Origin: a virus | Reading direction: 5' to 3' (one strand) | Virus record (IMG/VR): IMGVR_UViG_3300025889_001186 | Location: 1 to 20,474 of that record | DNA: 20,474 nucleotides | Shown: positions 8,510 to 17,200 of the stretch, one piece after another | How the letters are laid out: each line of letters starts with the position of its first letter | Position numbering within the stretch: the stretch's first letter is position 1 | Notes under the pieces: model-generated | Told to the model about the DNA's origin: nothing | The model's database searches: none | Seen by the model: only the letters and a program-made list of their open reading frames with translations | Position numbers and translations under genes: made by a program

Positions 8510-8755
8510 ATGGAAATGGTATCACCTTACATTGTTTGGAATGTTCTCATAACTTTGATACTTGCTCCAATCTGGTTTCAGATTAGAGTAAACTCTTCAG
8601 AGCTTAAAAGACAAGACATACTCATTAATAAAACACGTGAAGAGATTGCAAAAGAGTATGTCACAAAACTAGAACTAAAAGATGATTTTAATCTATTAAT
8701 GGAAAGAATGGAAAAGTTACATGAAAAGGTTGACAAACTCTTTGAAGTTAAGTAA
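8510..8755 (+). CDS. Small N-terminally anchored coiled-coil membrane protein
   Basis: 81 aa starting one base after the previous stop. Residues about 8-25 are a hydrophobic helix (IVWNVLITLILAPIWFQI), followed from residue 26 by a charged helix with heptad-like spacing (ELKRQDILINKTREEIAKEY, then LLMERMEKLHEKVDKLF). This is a type II-like anchor with a cytoplasmic or periplasmic coiled coil. Proteins of this shape are frequent in marine phage late modules. An inner-membrane spanin component, a holin regulator or a small virion protein are all possible. There is no lipobox and no second overlapping spanin frame, and it lies far from the holin-like gene, so I do not call it a spanin. The -35 box of the promoter for the next gene lies within its last codons. 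Confidence 0.7.
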   Translation: MEMVSPYIVWNVLITLILAPIWFQIRVNSSELKRQDILINKTREEIAKEYVTKLELKDDFNLLMERMEKLHEKVDKLFEVK

Positions 8756-8758
8756 AAT
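8730..8758 (+). promoter_or_regulatory. Candidate sigma70 promoter for the internal virion gene set
   Basis: A perfect -35 box TTGACA (8730-8735), a 17-bp spacer, and TAAAAT (8753-8758), matching the -10 consensus at 5 of 6 positions. Transcription would begin near 8765, leaving a very short leader that still contains AGGAA (8767-8771) before the ATG at 8778. It spans the end of the 81-aa gene and the largest intergenic gap in the window (22 nt). AT-rich DNA gives chance -10 boxes, but the complete set at this position is notable. Confidence 0.45.
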
Positions 8759-8777
8759 AGGTATATAGGAAATAAGA

Positions 8778-10805
8778 ATGTCAAAAAGAAAAGATAGAAA
8801 AAGAAGTTCAGTAGAAAGACAAGACTATCGTCAAGGTGGTAGAGTACAAGCTCAAGAAGGTGGTCGTTTTGAATACGATCAAATTCGTGGTTTACAAAAT
8901 CAACAAGCTTATGACCCTGTTGCAATAGCACAAGCTCAACAAGATGCTGCAGAAGCTGCTGCTAAAAAAGCAGAAGAAGAAGCTGCTGCAAAAGCTGCAG
9001 AAGAAGCTGCAAAGGCTGCAGAAGAAGCAAAGAAAGTTGAACTAAGACAATCTATTGATGATGCTGCTGCTGGTAAAGTTCCAACACAGGCTGTAGTACC
9101 AGATGCTATTCCAGTTCCAGATACTGCTCCTCAACAAGTTACAACAATGGCTGCACCTACCACAGTTCAAACAAGAACTGCACCGGGTGTTGGACAAGAA
9201 CAAGTAACTACAGTAGATCAAACTGCACAAGCTCAAACACCAGAACAAATACAAGCTGCACAGATGGCAGCAACTACAGTTGATACAGATGCACAAGTAG
9301 AAGCTGCAACTGGAGAAGTTTCTGATGAATCTATTGCTCAAGCTGCAGGTGTTGAACGTGTACCAACAATTCAAGCTGCAGATGTAGAAATACCAGAAGG
9401 TGCTTTAACTGAAAGAGTTATTGGTACATTAAGTCCTGAAGCTCAATCAACTGCTGTAATGAACGTTGGTAGTTCTCTAGCAAGAGTTACAAGGGCTAAG
9501 AAACAATTAGCAAATGCTGGACTAAGTGATGCAGATATTACAGAGCTTGGTAACGACCCAGAAGCTTTAGAAGATAGACTAGCAGACTTTAGTGAAGCTG
9601 AAAGAGGTATTATAGCTGGATTACCAGAAGAAGCTTTAGTATCTAATCAGATAGACACATTATTAAAAGGTATTGAAGAAGGTGAGATTCCTACATGGGC
9701 TAGACCTGCTGTAGCAGCAGTAGAGTCTGTATTAGCTCAACGTGGTATGTCCGCATCCACAGTCGGAAGAGATGCCTTGCTCAATGCTATTATACAATCA
9801 GCAATGCCTATTGCTCAGTCTAATGCACAAGCAATACAAGCTAGTGTTGGACAACAAAGAACAATAGAAGCACAAGAAGCTGAAGCTAACGCAGTTAGAG
9901 GACAACAGACAGCATTAACAAATGCAAGTAATGTCTTCCAGCTTAACATGGCTCAGTTTAGTGCTGACCAACAAACCGCATTATCTAATAGTAAGTTCTT
10001 ACAAACTGTAGGATTAACAGATGCTAGTATGGACCAACAAGGGATTATGCAAGATGCTGTAATGATGTCTCAAGCTAATCTAGCTGAAGCAGACTTTAAT
10101 CAGCGTACTCAAATACAAAATGCTCAAGCTTTTTTACAAATGGATTTAACAAACCTAAGTAATCAGCAACAAGCAAACGTATTAAGGTCTCAACAAACTC
10201 AGCAACGTTTGTTAAGTAATCAAGCTGCTCAAAATGCTGCAGCTCAGTTTAATGCTACAAGTGAGAATCAAACTAATCAGTATATGGCTAGTTTAAATGC
10301 TCAGATTAATCAGTTTAACGCAGCTCAACAAAATGCTACAGAACAGTTTAATGCTACACAGTCTAACGCTGCTGCAGCTAGAGATACACAAAGACAAGCT
10401 GATTTAAATAAGTTTAACACACAGTTAGCAACACAAGTAGATCAGTTTAATGCTAATCAAGACTTCGCAAGGAATCAATGGAACGCACAAAACGTTGCTG
10501 CTGTTGAAGCTTCTAACGTACAGTGGAGAAGACAAACAAACGTAGCTAACACTGCTGCTCAGAATGCAGTTAATATGCAGAATGCCCAGAATGCTTTTGC
10601 AATGTCACAAACTGCACAATCTTTCTTATGGCAAGAACTAAGAGATCAAGCTGATTATGATTTTAGAAACTCTGAAAATGAGAAGAACAGAATTGCACAA
10701 CTTGTAAACACTGCACTAGCTTCAGACCCTTCTAAATATAATTCAAGTTTAGGAAACTTAAACAGTCTGATAGGACTAATAGCCGGAGACGTAACAGGAA
10801 CATAG
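8778..10805 (+). CDS. Q/N/A-rich helical internal virion protein with hendecad repeats
   Basis: 675 aa, AGGAA 6 nt before the ATG. Residues 1-31 are basic and hold two GG motifs (QGGRV at 19-23, EGGR at 27-30). Residues about 53-92 are an Ala/Glu/Lys helix. A Thr/Pro/Gln-rich linker follows to about 210, then a folded-looking part with a WARPAVAAVESVLAQRGMSA motif (about 305-325). Residues 402-621 show an 11-residue periodicity: QFNA/KFNT/QWNA-type starts at 490, 512, 523, 545, 556 and 567. There is almost no Cys and no membrane segment. The length, composition and position before a giant lysozyme-bearing protein suggest a T7 gp15-like core or ejection component, but there is no sequence motif that proves it. 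An elongated rod or scaffold is an alternative. It is probably first in a transcription unit begun by the promoter at 8730-8758. Confidence 0.75.
   Translation: MSKRKDRKRSSVERQDYRQGGRVQAQEGGRFEYDQIRGLQNQQAYDPVAIAQAQQDAAEAAAKKAEEEAAAKAAEEAAKAAEEAKKVELRQSIDDAAAGKVPTQAVVPDAIPVPDTAPQQVTTMAAPTTVQTRTAPGVGQEQVTTVDQTAQAQTPEQIQAAQMAATTVDTDAQVEAATGEVSDESIAQAAGVERVPTIQAADVEIPEGALTERVIGTLSPEAQSTAVMNVGSSLARVTRAKKQLANAGLSDADITELGNDPEALEDRLADFSEAERGIIAGLPEEALVSNQIDTLLKGIEEGEIPTWARPAVAAVESVLAQRGMSASTVGRDALLNAIIQSAMPIAQSNAQAIQASVGQQRTIEAQEAEANAVRGQQTALTNASNVFQLNMAQFSADQQTALSNSKFLQTVGLTDASMDQQGIMQDAVMMSQANLAEADFNQRTQIQNAQAFLQMDLTNLSNQQQANVLRSQQTQQRLLSNQAAQNAAAQFNATSENQTNQYMASLNAQINQFNAAQQNATEQFNATQSNAAAARDTQRQADLNKFNTQLATQVDQFNANQDFARNQWNAQNVAAVEASNVQWRRQTNVANTAAQNAVNMQNAQNAFAMSQTAQSFLWQELRDQADYDFRNSENEKNRIAQLVNTALASDPSKYNSSLGNLNSLIGLIAGDVTGT
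9981..10640 (+). repeat. Region encoding about twenty 11-residue (hendecad) repeats
   Basis: In the 675-aa protein, residues 402-621 can be cut into successive 11-residue units starting LSNS, LTDA, MQDA, LAEA, IQNA, LTNL, VLRS, LSNQ, QFNA and so on to MQNA and QTAQ. The third position is often Asn and the fourth often Ala. Register is kept without insertion from 402 to 621. Hendecads favour long, straight or slightly right-handed coiled coils. Confidence 0.7.
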
Positions 10806-10806
10806 T

Positions 10807-11802
10807 ATGGGATTATTCAAATCAATTAAAAAAGCTTTTAAAAAAGTAACACGTGGAATTAAAAAAGTAGTCAAGGGTGTTGTTAAAGGAGTTAAAAAAG
10901 TAGTTAAAAAGATTAGCTCTAGTAAAATACTTAAAGCGTTAGCCATTGCTGCTGCAGTCGTAGTGACGGGAGGTGCTGCTATTGGGGCATTTGGAGGAAC
11001 AGCAGCTTCGTCTACTTTTGGAAGTTGGATGGTTGGAGCTAGTAATGCTATTACTGGATTTACAGTAGCAGGTATTCCTGTTGGAGCTGTTATGAAACCG
11101 TTTCAATATGTTGGAGCTGCTATTGGTTCAACTGCTGGTAAGCTTACAGACTTAACAGGTATAACTACTGAAGCAGGAAGAACTGGTATTACAGTTACAG
11201 CCCCTGCAGCTCCGGGTGCAGTTCCTACAGTAAGTAACACAACTGTCACTGCTCAAGCAGCTCCGGGTGCAGTGCCGGGAGTAACTGAAACAGTTGTAAC
11301 TCCGGGAACAGCAGGAACAGGAGCAAGAACAGTGGGCACTCAACTAAATGCTAGTAATACAATTACCGCAAAGGGTACAGCAGCAACTACTCCTTATGTA
11401 AGCACACCATTATCAGACCCTATTGTTGCTACAGCTACTAAAGCACCGGGAAGTATAGCTCCTATAACAAATACAGTTGTAACTCCTACAGAAGCAGCAT
11501 CAACTTTTGCAACTAGAAATCCAAAGACTGCAGCTTTTTTAAAGGGAGCAGGAACGGTAGCAACTCAAGTTGGTACAAGTGTAGCTGCTGGATATGCCAT
11601 GCATCAGCTAACCGCACCAGATGAAACAGGTTCAATGGGTGGTTTAAGAACTGAAGGGGCTTCAAGCTTTGACCCACTTAGAGTTTATGCTGCTGAAAGA
11701 GGTATTGCAGATTCAGACATATCTAAATACTTTACATTTGGCAACACTGCAGAAGCAGGTAACATGCCACTGTTTCAACAACAAACTATAGGAGTAGCAT
11801 AA
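10807..11802 (+). CDS. Membrane-active-looking internal virion protein
   Basis: 331 aa, one base after the previous stop; AGGA inside the preceding gene serves as ribosome site. Residues 1-40 carry 14 Lys and 1 Arg with no acidic residue, spaced every 3-4 positions between Val/Ile/Phe, so the segment would be a strongly cationic amphipathic helix. Residues 42-63 (ILKALAIAAAVVVTGGAAIG) form a hydrophobic, probably membrane-inserting segment, and Gly/Ala-rich sequence continues to about 120. Residues 131-164 hold two 17-residue AAPGAVP repeats, and a third diverged copy (KAPGSIAPITNTVV) is near 220. The C-terminal third is polar. The design suits a virion protein that inserts into the host membrane during DNA entry, similar in idea to T7 gp14. 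This is inference from composition and context. Its stop overlaps the next start (TAATG). Confidence 0.7.
   Translation: MGLFKSIKKAFKKVTRGIKKVVKGVVKGVKKVVKKISSSKILKALAIAAAVVVTGGAAIGAFGGTAASSTFGSWMVGASNAITGFTVAGIPVGAVMKPFQYVGAAIGSTAGKLTDLTGITTEAGRTGITVTAPAAPGAVPTVSNTTVTAQAAPGAVPGVTETVVTPGTAGTGARTVGTQLNASNTITAKGTAATTPYVSTPLSDPIVATATKAPGSIAPITNTVVTPTEAASTFATRNPKTAAFLKGAGTVATQVGTSVAAGYAMHQLTAPDETGSMGGLRTEGASSFDPLRVYAAERGIADSDISKYFTFGNTAEAGNMPLFQQQTIGVA
11197..11298 (+). repeat. Two tandem 51-nt AAPGAVP repeats
   Basis: Units 11197-11247 and 11248-11298 encode TAPAAPGAVPTVSNTTV and TAQAAPGAVPGVTETVV. A 17-nt core (GCAGCTCCGGGTGCAGT) is identical in both. The extended Ala/Pro/Gly composition suggests a flexible or polyproline-like linker in the 331-aa protein. 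Confidence 0.8.
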
Positions 11803-12536
11803 TGGCACAACCTACCAGAGGTCCAAGACCAATTGTTTCAGACAGTATATCTGATGTAGCTGCACAATCCGTACTAGATGGTTTAGATGCCGGGTTTACT
11901 ATTGATGAAATAGCCCCAGATAACGGTCCTAAGATACGAGGAGAAGCTAAATTTAATCAAGAAGGCTTAGATGAGGTGGTAGCTTTATCATCACAAGGCA
12001 GACCTATACCGGGTCAAAGTCTAGTCAATGACCCATCACAACCCTACATGTGGGAACAACCACCAGAGTTTGCTAATCCAAGAGATGCATTAGACTATAT
12101 GACTGGTCTTATTATGCAGCCAGATGCAATGAAAGAAATTGTAGGAGCTTTAGCAAATGGTGCAGCAGTTGCAGACATTGCAATGGTTATGCTATATACA
12201 AAGTTTACAGAGGGTAAATTTAATCCTGATGTTTTACTTTTATTAGCAGAGCCGGTTATGTATGTAATTATGGCAATTGGTGAAGAAGCTAACATCAAAT
12301 ATAACATTGAAGATAGTAACGATTTAGATGAGTTTGATGAAGACGATAACGAAGAAGAGATTGAAGGTAAGCTTAATGAGTTTAGAAATGTCTTTGAAGA
12401 TATCAAAAACGGTACAACTAAAAAAGGCATAGAGCCTAGCAAAATTAAAAGTGGTGTAGTACCACAAAACATTCTAGACAAGGTTAAAGAACAAGGTCCA
12501 GAAATTAGAAGTTTATTAAGTCAAGGAGAAGAATAA
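11802..12536 (+). CDS. Virion-associated protein with acidic stretch (marine phage family)
   Basis: 244 aa, AGGAG before the ATG, TAATG overlaps with both neighbours. Residues 1-70 are polar with Gly/Pro. Residues about 72-90 (QSLVNDPSQPYMWEQPPEF) and 134-160 (KFTEGKFNPDVLLLLAEPVM) are signatures that I recall from proteins in several marine phage groups, all of unknown function. Two hydrophobic helices (about 112-132 and 142-160) could pack together or touch a membrane. Residues 170-189 contain 13 Asp/Glu, and the C-terminus is a mixed-charge helix. Tight coupling with the very basic 331-aa protein upstream and the 580-aa protein downstream suggests they form one complex. The acidic part might bind the cationic helix of the 331-aa protein before ejection, which is speculative. 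Confidence 0.7.
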   Translation: MAQPTRGPRPIVSDSISDVAAQSVLDGLDAGFTIDEIAPDNGPKIRGEAKFNQEGLDEVVALSSQGRPIPGQSLVNDPSQPYMWEQPPEFANPRDALDYMTGLIMQPDAMKEIVGALANGAAVADIAMVMLYTKFTEGKFNPDVLLLLAEPVMYVIMAIGEEANIKYNIEDSNDLDEFDEDDNEEEIEGKLNEFRNVFEDIKNGTTKKGIEPSKIKSGVVPQNILDKVKEQGPEIRSLLSQGEE

Positions 12537-14278
12537 TGGCACAAGAAGATTATCTATCAGGTTCACAGTTTGGACAAGTTGCTGGTTCTTTATTAGCAGG
12601 TAAACGTAAAAGAGATAAGAAAGACTTTAGAAGGGCTTTATTAGCTTCAGCAATTTTTGAAGGTTTTGGAGCTTTACAAAGAAATATGAAACAAAAAATT
12701 GTTGATGGAGTTAATGATGTTAAAGATAAGTATACAGATATTTTTCAAAACAATCAGGTGTTATATGAATTACAAGATAAAAACAGAGGAAAATATCAGT
12801 CTTATCTAGAAGATAAAGATGCTTACTTACAAAAAGAAGCTATTAGATTATTTAATGAGCATCCTAATTCACAGGCTGAAGGTATTCAGTACAGTGATAT
12901 CAGAGGGTTAAATCCTGAAAGTAAAAAACATGCAATGGCTGAATACAACAGACTAAGAACAGAAGCTGAACAAAAAATTATGGCTCTTGGTAAAAATCCA
13001 GCAGTTTCTATAGCAACTCCAACTCAATACAACGCAGCAGCAAAGGCTGAATATAAAGCAGCATTAGCTCAAGTAGAAGACGACCCATACAAACAAGGAC
13101 TTATTAAATCTGCTTTTGCTAAGATATTTGGAACCGGTGCAAAGACACAAGCTGACTTAGCTGATGAATTAGACAAAGCTCAAAGATTAAGAATTGCTAG
13201 AGAAGAGTTGTCTTCACCAAGTGAAAGCATTGAAGTACAAGACGATGAGGAAATTAAAGATATTATTAATGCTAACAACAAAGCAGCTACAGATATAAAA
13301 GATGGTAATCCAGATTTCTTTGACTATATAAGTACAGAAGAAGACCTTAAATTAAAACGTACTGCTTTTTCAAATAAGATTAATCAGTCTGGTTATGCAT
13401 ACACTTTAGATGATTTAAATATGGCAGGAGAGTTAGGTATAGATTTACCCGGACTACCCGGCTTTAATAAAGTTATGACTGAACAACGTGAAGCTCTTGT
13501 TGGTGCATCGAAAAAAGCTAGAGAAGCTTATCAAAAAGGTATACATCCTTTTGAGGTATTAGAAGGTGAAGAAGCTGTGGTTTATGGTTTAGCAATTGGT
13601 ACAAGTTTAGACACGTACAAAGGAAATAAAATTACAAGACAGCTTAATGAATTAAGATTAAATAAAATTTTAAATCCAGACGTTGAGCAGTTAGACCTTG
13701 CTGAAGTCAATGGATTAATTAATAATAAAAATAATATTGCTTTAGCAGAAAGTCAAATTTTAAGTATTGCAAGAGAAAAAGATTTAAATTTATTTAATGA
13801 TGTTTCAAGAAAATTACCAGATGCAGAATTTAGTGCTATGAAAAGTAGAGTTATTATTACTGCAGAAATGCTTTTAAGAGAAAAAAGTTCGCAATATACA
13901 GGAACTGAAGCATTTAATAATGCGATAAAAGATGCTGTAGAAATTCAACTTATGGGAGTTTATACAGCACAAAATTTAATGTTTGACCCGTTCAAAAATA
14001 GAAATAATTTAAAACATGAAATGGTAGACATTAATGATTTTAGGTTATTACAAGAAGACATAGAAACAAATGACCAAGCTCAACGACTTGTTAATCGTTT
14101 AAATAAAAAACAATATATGCAAAATCAAATAATTATGGAAGACGATAAAGAAATGACATTGGTTCCTGATGAACTAGGTAAATTTTTTACAGAAGAAAAT
14201 TATCGTTTTTCTGTAATTCAAGTAGATGAAAACGACCCAACATCTTTAAGATGGTCTTGGGAAAGTATTAGTAATTAA
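12536..14278 (+). CDS. Internal virion protein-like, unknown function
   Basis: 580 aa beginning in a TAATG overlap with AAGGAG just upstream, so strongly translated. The N-terminus has a basic helix (GKRKRDKKDFRRALLASAIF, residues 22-41) followed by a helix-rich segment (VDKYTDIFQNN-type, about 60-110) that I recognise as recurring in marine phage late modules next to giant virion proteins. The rest is predicted mostly helical and highly charged, without signal peptide, membrane segment or an obvious catalytic motif. Residues 395-425 contain an Asn/Leu-rich stretch encoded by very AT-rich DNA. Position inside the putative core/ejection set suggests a T7 gp15/gp16-like partner protein. Scaffolding or a peripheral capsid role cannot be excluded. 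Confidence 0.7.
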   Translation: MAQEDYLSGSQFGQVAGSLLAGKRKRDKKDFRRALLASAIFEGFGALQRNMKQKIVDGVNDVKDKYTDIFQNNQVLYELQDKNRGKYQSYLEDKDAYLQKEAIRLFNEHPNSQAEGIQYSDIRGLNPESKKHAMAEYNRLRTEAEQKIMALGKNPAVSIATPTQYNAAAKAEYKAALAQVEDDPYKQGLIKSAFAKIFGTGAKTQADLADELDKAQRLRIAREELSSPSESIEVQDDEEIKDIINANNKAATDIKDGNPDFFDYISTEEDLKLKRTAFSNKINQSGYAYTLDDLNMAGELGIDLPGLPGFNKVMTEQREALVGASKKAREAYQKGIHPFEVLEGEEAVVYGLAIGTSLDTYKGNKITRQLNELRLNKILNPDVEQLDLAEVNGLINNKNNIALAESQILSIAREKDLNLFNDVSRKLPDAEFSAMKSRVIITAEMLLREKSSQYTGTEAFNNAIKDAVEIQLMGVYTAQNLMFDPFKNRNNLKHEMVDINDFRLLQEDIETNDQAQRLVNRLNKKQYMQNQIIMEDDKEMTLVPDELGKFFTEENYRFSVIQVDENDPTSLRWSWESISN

Positions 14279-14287
14279 AAGGCTCTT

Positions 14288-17200
14288 ATGGCATTAAAAG
14301 ATAAGTTGGTTAATTCTGGCATACCAACTGTACAACCCCTTACAACTCCGAAACCTAGTTATACGCTAACTGATCTTCGTAACGATGATGAGTTTACTAT
14401 GCGTAGTGAAAGGTATTTGAAGTCTTTAGGTGAGGGAGATAATGTTGATGAAATGTTCCAATACTTTCGTGGTTCAGATTTAAATTTATATGATACTCAC
14501 AAAGTGTATAGACAAAGTAAAAAGTTTACAGATGAGCAGAAAGACGATTATTTATATTTAAAAAATAAATTTGATAATGCTAGAGTAGGTGGTATTAAAG
14601 AAAAATATCAGTTAGGTGTAGATGCAGCTCAAGAAATTGTATCCGACCCTACAATTTTAGCAAGTGCGTTTTTTGTTCCATTTACAGGTGGTGCTTCTGC
14701 AGCCGGAAGACTTGCAATGGGTGCTGCAGCTAAAACAGGATTAAAATCTATGGTAGCAAGTAATATTGCTAAAGGACAAGCACTTGGTATTCCTAAAGGT
14801 GTATTAACTGCTGGTCAAGTTTTATCTAAACCTCTTAGTAATAAAGCTACCTATGGTGTGTTAGCAGCAGAAGGAGCCTTATATGCTGGTACTTTTGATT
14901 ATGTTGCTCAAGATAGACAACTTGAACTAGGCTTAATAGATAAGAAAAACCTTGTGCAAACAGGTATATCAGCTACAGTAGGGGCTATTGCAGGTCCTGC
15001 ATTACTGGGTGCTGGTAGAGGACTAGCAAAAATACCTTCCAAAGTTAAACAAATTGAAGAGGTTAGAGTTTCTAACATCGACAACAATGAAAATTATAAA
15101 CCTACATTTATTGAACGTGGTAATCAAAAATTACTAGCAGGTACTTATGGTGTGTTAGGTTTAATACCTTTAAAACCTACAACAATTTTATTAAAGAAAG
15201 CAGAGAAATCTCCATACTTGTTAAGCCTTTTAAAGTTATTTAGGTACGATGCTGCACAAGGCTTTGTAGCTCCTAAGATAGGTAGTCAAGAAACACTTGC
15301 TCCTAGTTATGATGAAGTCTTTAGAGATTTAGTAGGCTCATCACAACAAAAGGTTAATGCTATTTTACGTAGTTATAAATCTTTATGGACTTACGATAAG
15401 GCTAATGTTGCATTACCTTTTAGTGCTGGTCACTTTTTAAACCCCTTGAGAAGTAAAACTACTAGAACAAGAAAAAGTTTAAAATTTAAACAGGCTTTAA
15501 CACAGGAAGCTAACGATGATCTTGCATACTATTTAAGATCAGGTAATATTTCTAGGGTGGTAGAAGTTGCACCTAATAAATTTAAACAAGTTAAATTGTC
15601 TGATGATATTGTTAGTGCTGGAAAACAAATTAGAAAAGAACTAGACAATACTTTAAAAAGAGCAGAAAATGCTGGTATTAAAATTGGTTCAGTTAAGGGG
15701 TTCTTTCCTAGATTTTGGAGAACAGACGTTATTAAAAATAACAAAGATGAGTTTATTGAATTAATTAAAAGAGGAGAAGGTTTAAACGATGCTCAAGCTA
15801 CAAAGCTCTGGGAAGAGTTGGCAACAGAAGGATCAGAAGTTGGTAGTAGTGCTGTTAATTTAAATGCACGTATTAAACAAAGCAGAAGACTAACAAAAAT
15901 AAATGATGCTAGATTTGGTAAGTTTTTAGATAACGATGTGCGTAATGTTTTAGATGATTATTTTGCAGAAGCTTCTAAACTTATTATTAGAACTGAAATG
16001 TTTGGAGAAACAGAAGGTAAGTTTACGCAAAAATGGATAAACAAAATTCAAAGACAACTAGGTAAAAACAGATTAACAAATACAGAGCTAGAGTATTTAA
16101 AAGATTTATACAATTATACAACTGGGATTAAAGGAAAGATAGATACTTCTACTCCTCTTGGTAAACTTGGACAAGGTTTTTCAGATTTCTTAACCATAAC
16201 AATGCAAACTTCTATGTTAGCATTTTCTACCGTTACAAGTTTACCTGAAGTAGGAGTTAATTTATTAAGGGGAGCACCTGTTAGACCCGGTGTAAATGCA
16301 ATGGTTAAGGGTATAGCAGACGGTACTTCTGAATGGTGGAAATCTCAAAAAGTTAATTATGGTCCTTACTTAAATGTAATAGGAAAAGAATTTAAACAAG
16401 AAGCAAACTTAGATGTAAGAAGTCAAAATAGACAAGACTTAAATGAGTTTTATATCTCTACAGATTCGTTAAAAGAAGACAGGCTTATGTCTATTTATGG
16501 TCAAGCAGTGGGTAAAACAGCTACAAAAGTACAAAATGCTTTTTTTAAAACAGTTTTACTACATCAGTGGACAAGGTATGTACAGCTTGTTGGTTATGAT
16601 ATGGGTAAGTCTATTATATATAGAAACTTAAAACAAATTGATGATTACAATAAAGGCATAATTAAAAATACAAAAGCACAAGAAGTTAATATGCTTCGAT
16701 TAAAAGATGAATTGGCTGAGTTAGATATAGATATGGTTGGAGGGCTTGAGTGGATTAACAGGGGAGCCAAACACACTGATGATTTTTTTAATAATGTTAA
16801 GGCTGGTGCTGCAAGATATACAAATGAAGTAGTAATGAATCCAACTGCAGCTTCAGCACAGAAACCACTGATGCATTCTAGACCTATTGGTAGAGTCATT
16901 TATGGATTAATGGGTTTTCCAACTGCATTTTCTAATACAGTTTTACGAAATGCTATGAGAAACTTAACCAGAGACGGTAAAACTTTATCTGCTGGAGGTA
17001 CTAAAGTTTCTGCTGTTCATGCACTAACTGCTGCTATGTTTATGACACAAGTCGGTATGCTAAACCACACACTTAGAACAGGTGGTAGAAACTTAGAGCA
17101 ATATGAAAACGGTGAATTATCTGGTCTAGACTTGGTTCTGAAAGGAGCTTCTTACTCTGGACTAATGGGTCCAATGGAAATGTACTATCGTTATGGAAAA

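Noticed and set aside
9042-9374. A 110-codon Cys/Ser-rich minus-strand frame
   Set aside because: The Cys/Ser richness is the complement of GCA/GCT/GAA codons in the helical protein on the plus strand; it is a shadow.
10807-10920. Possible programmed frameshift at A-runs (TTTTAAAAAAG and similar)
   Set aside because: The runs are in the wrong phase for a -1 slippery heptamer, the zero frame continues as a complete protein, and no overlapping frame would be joined.
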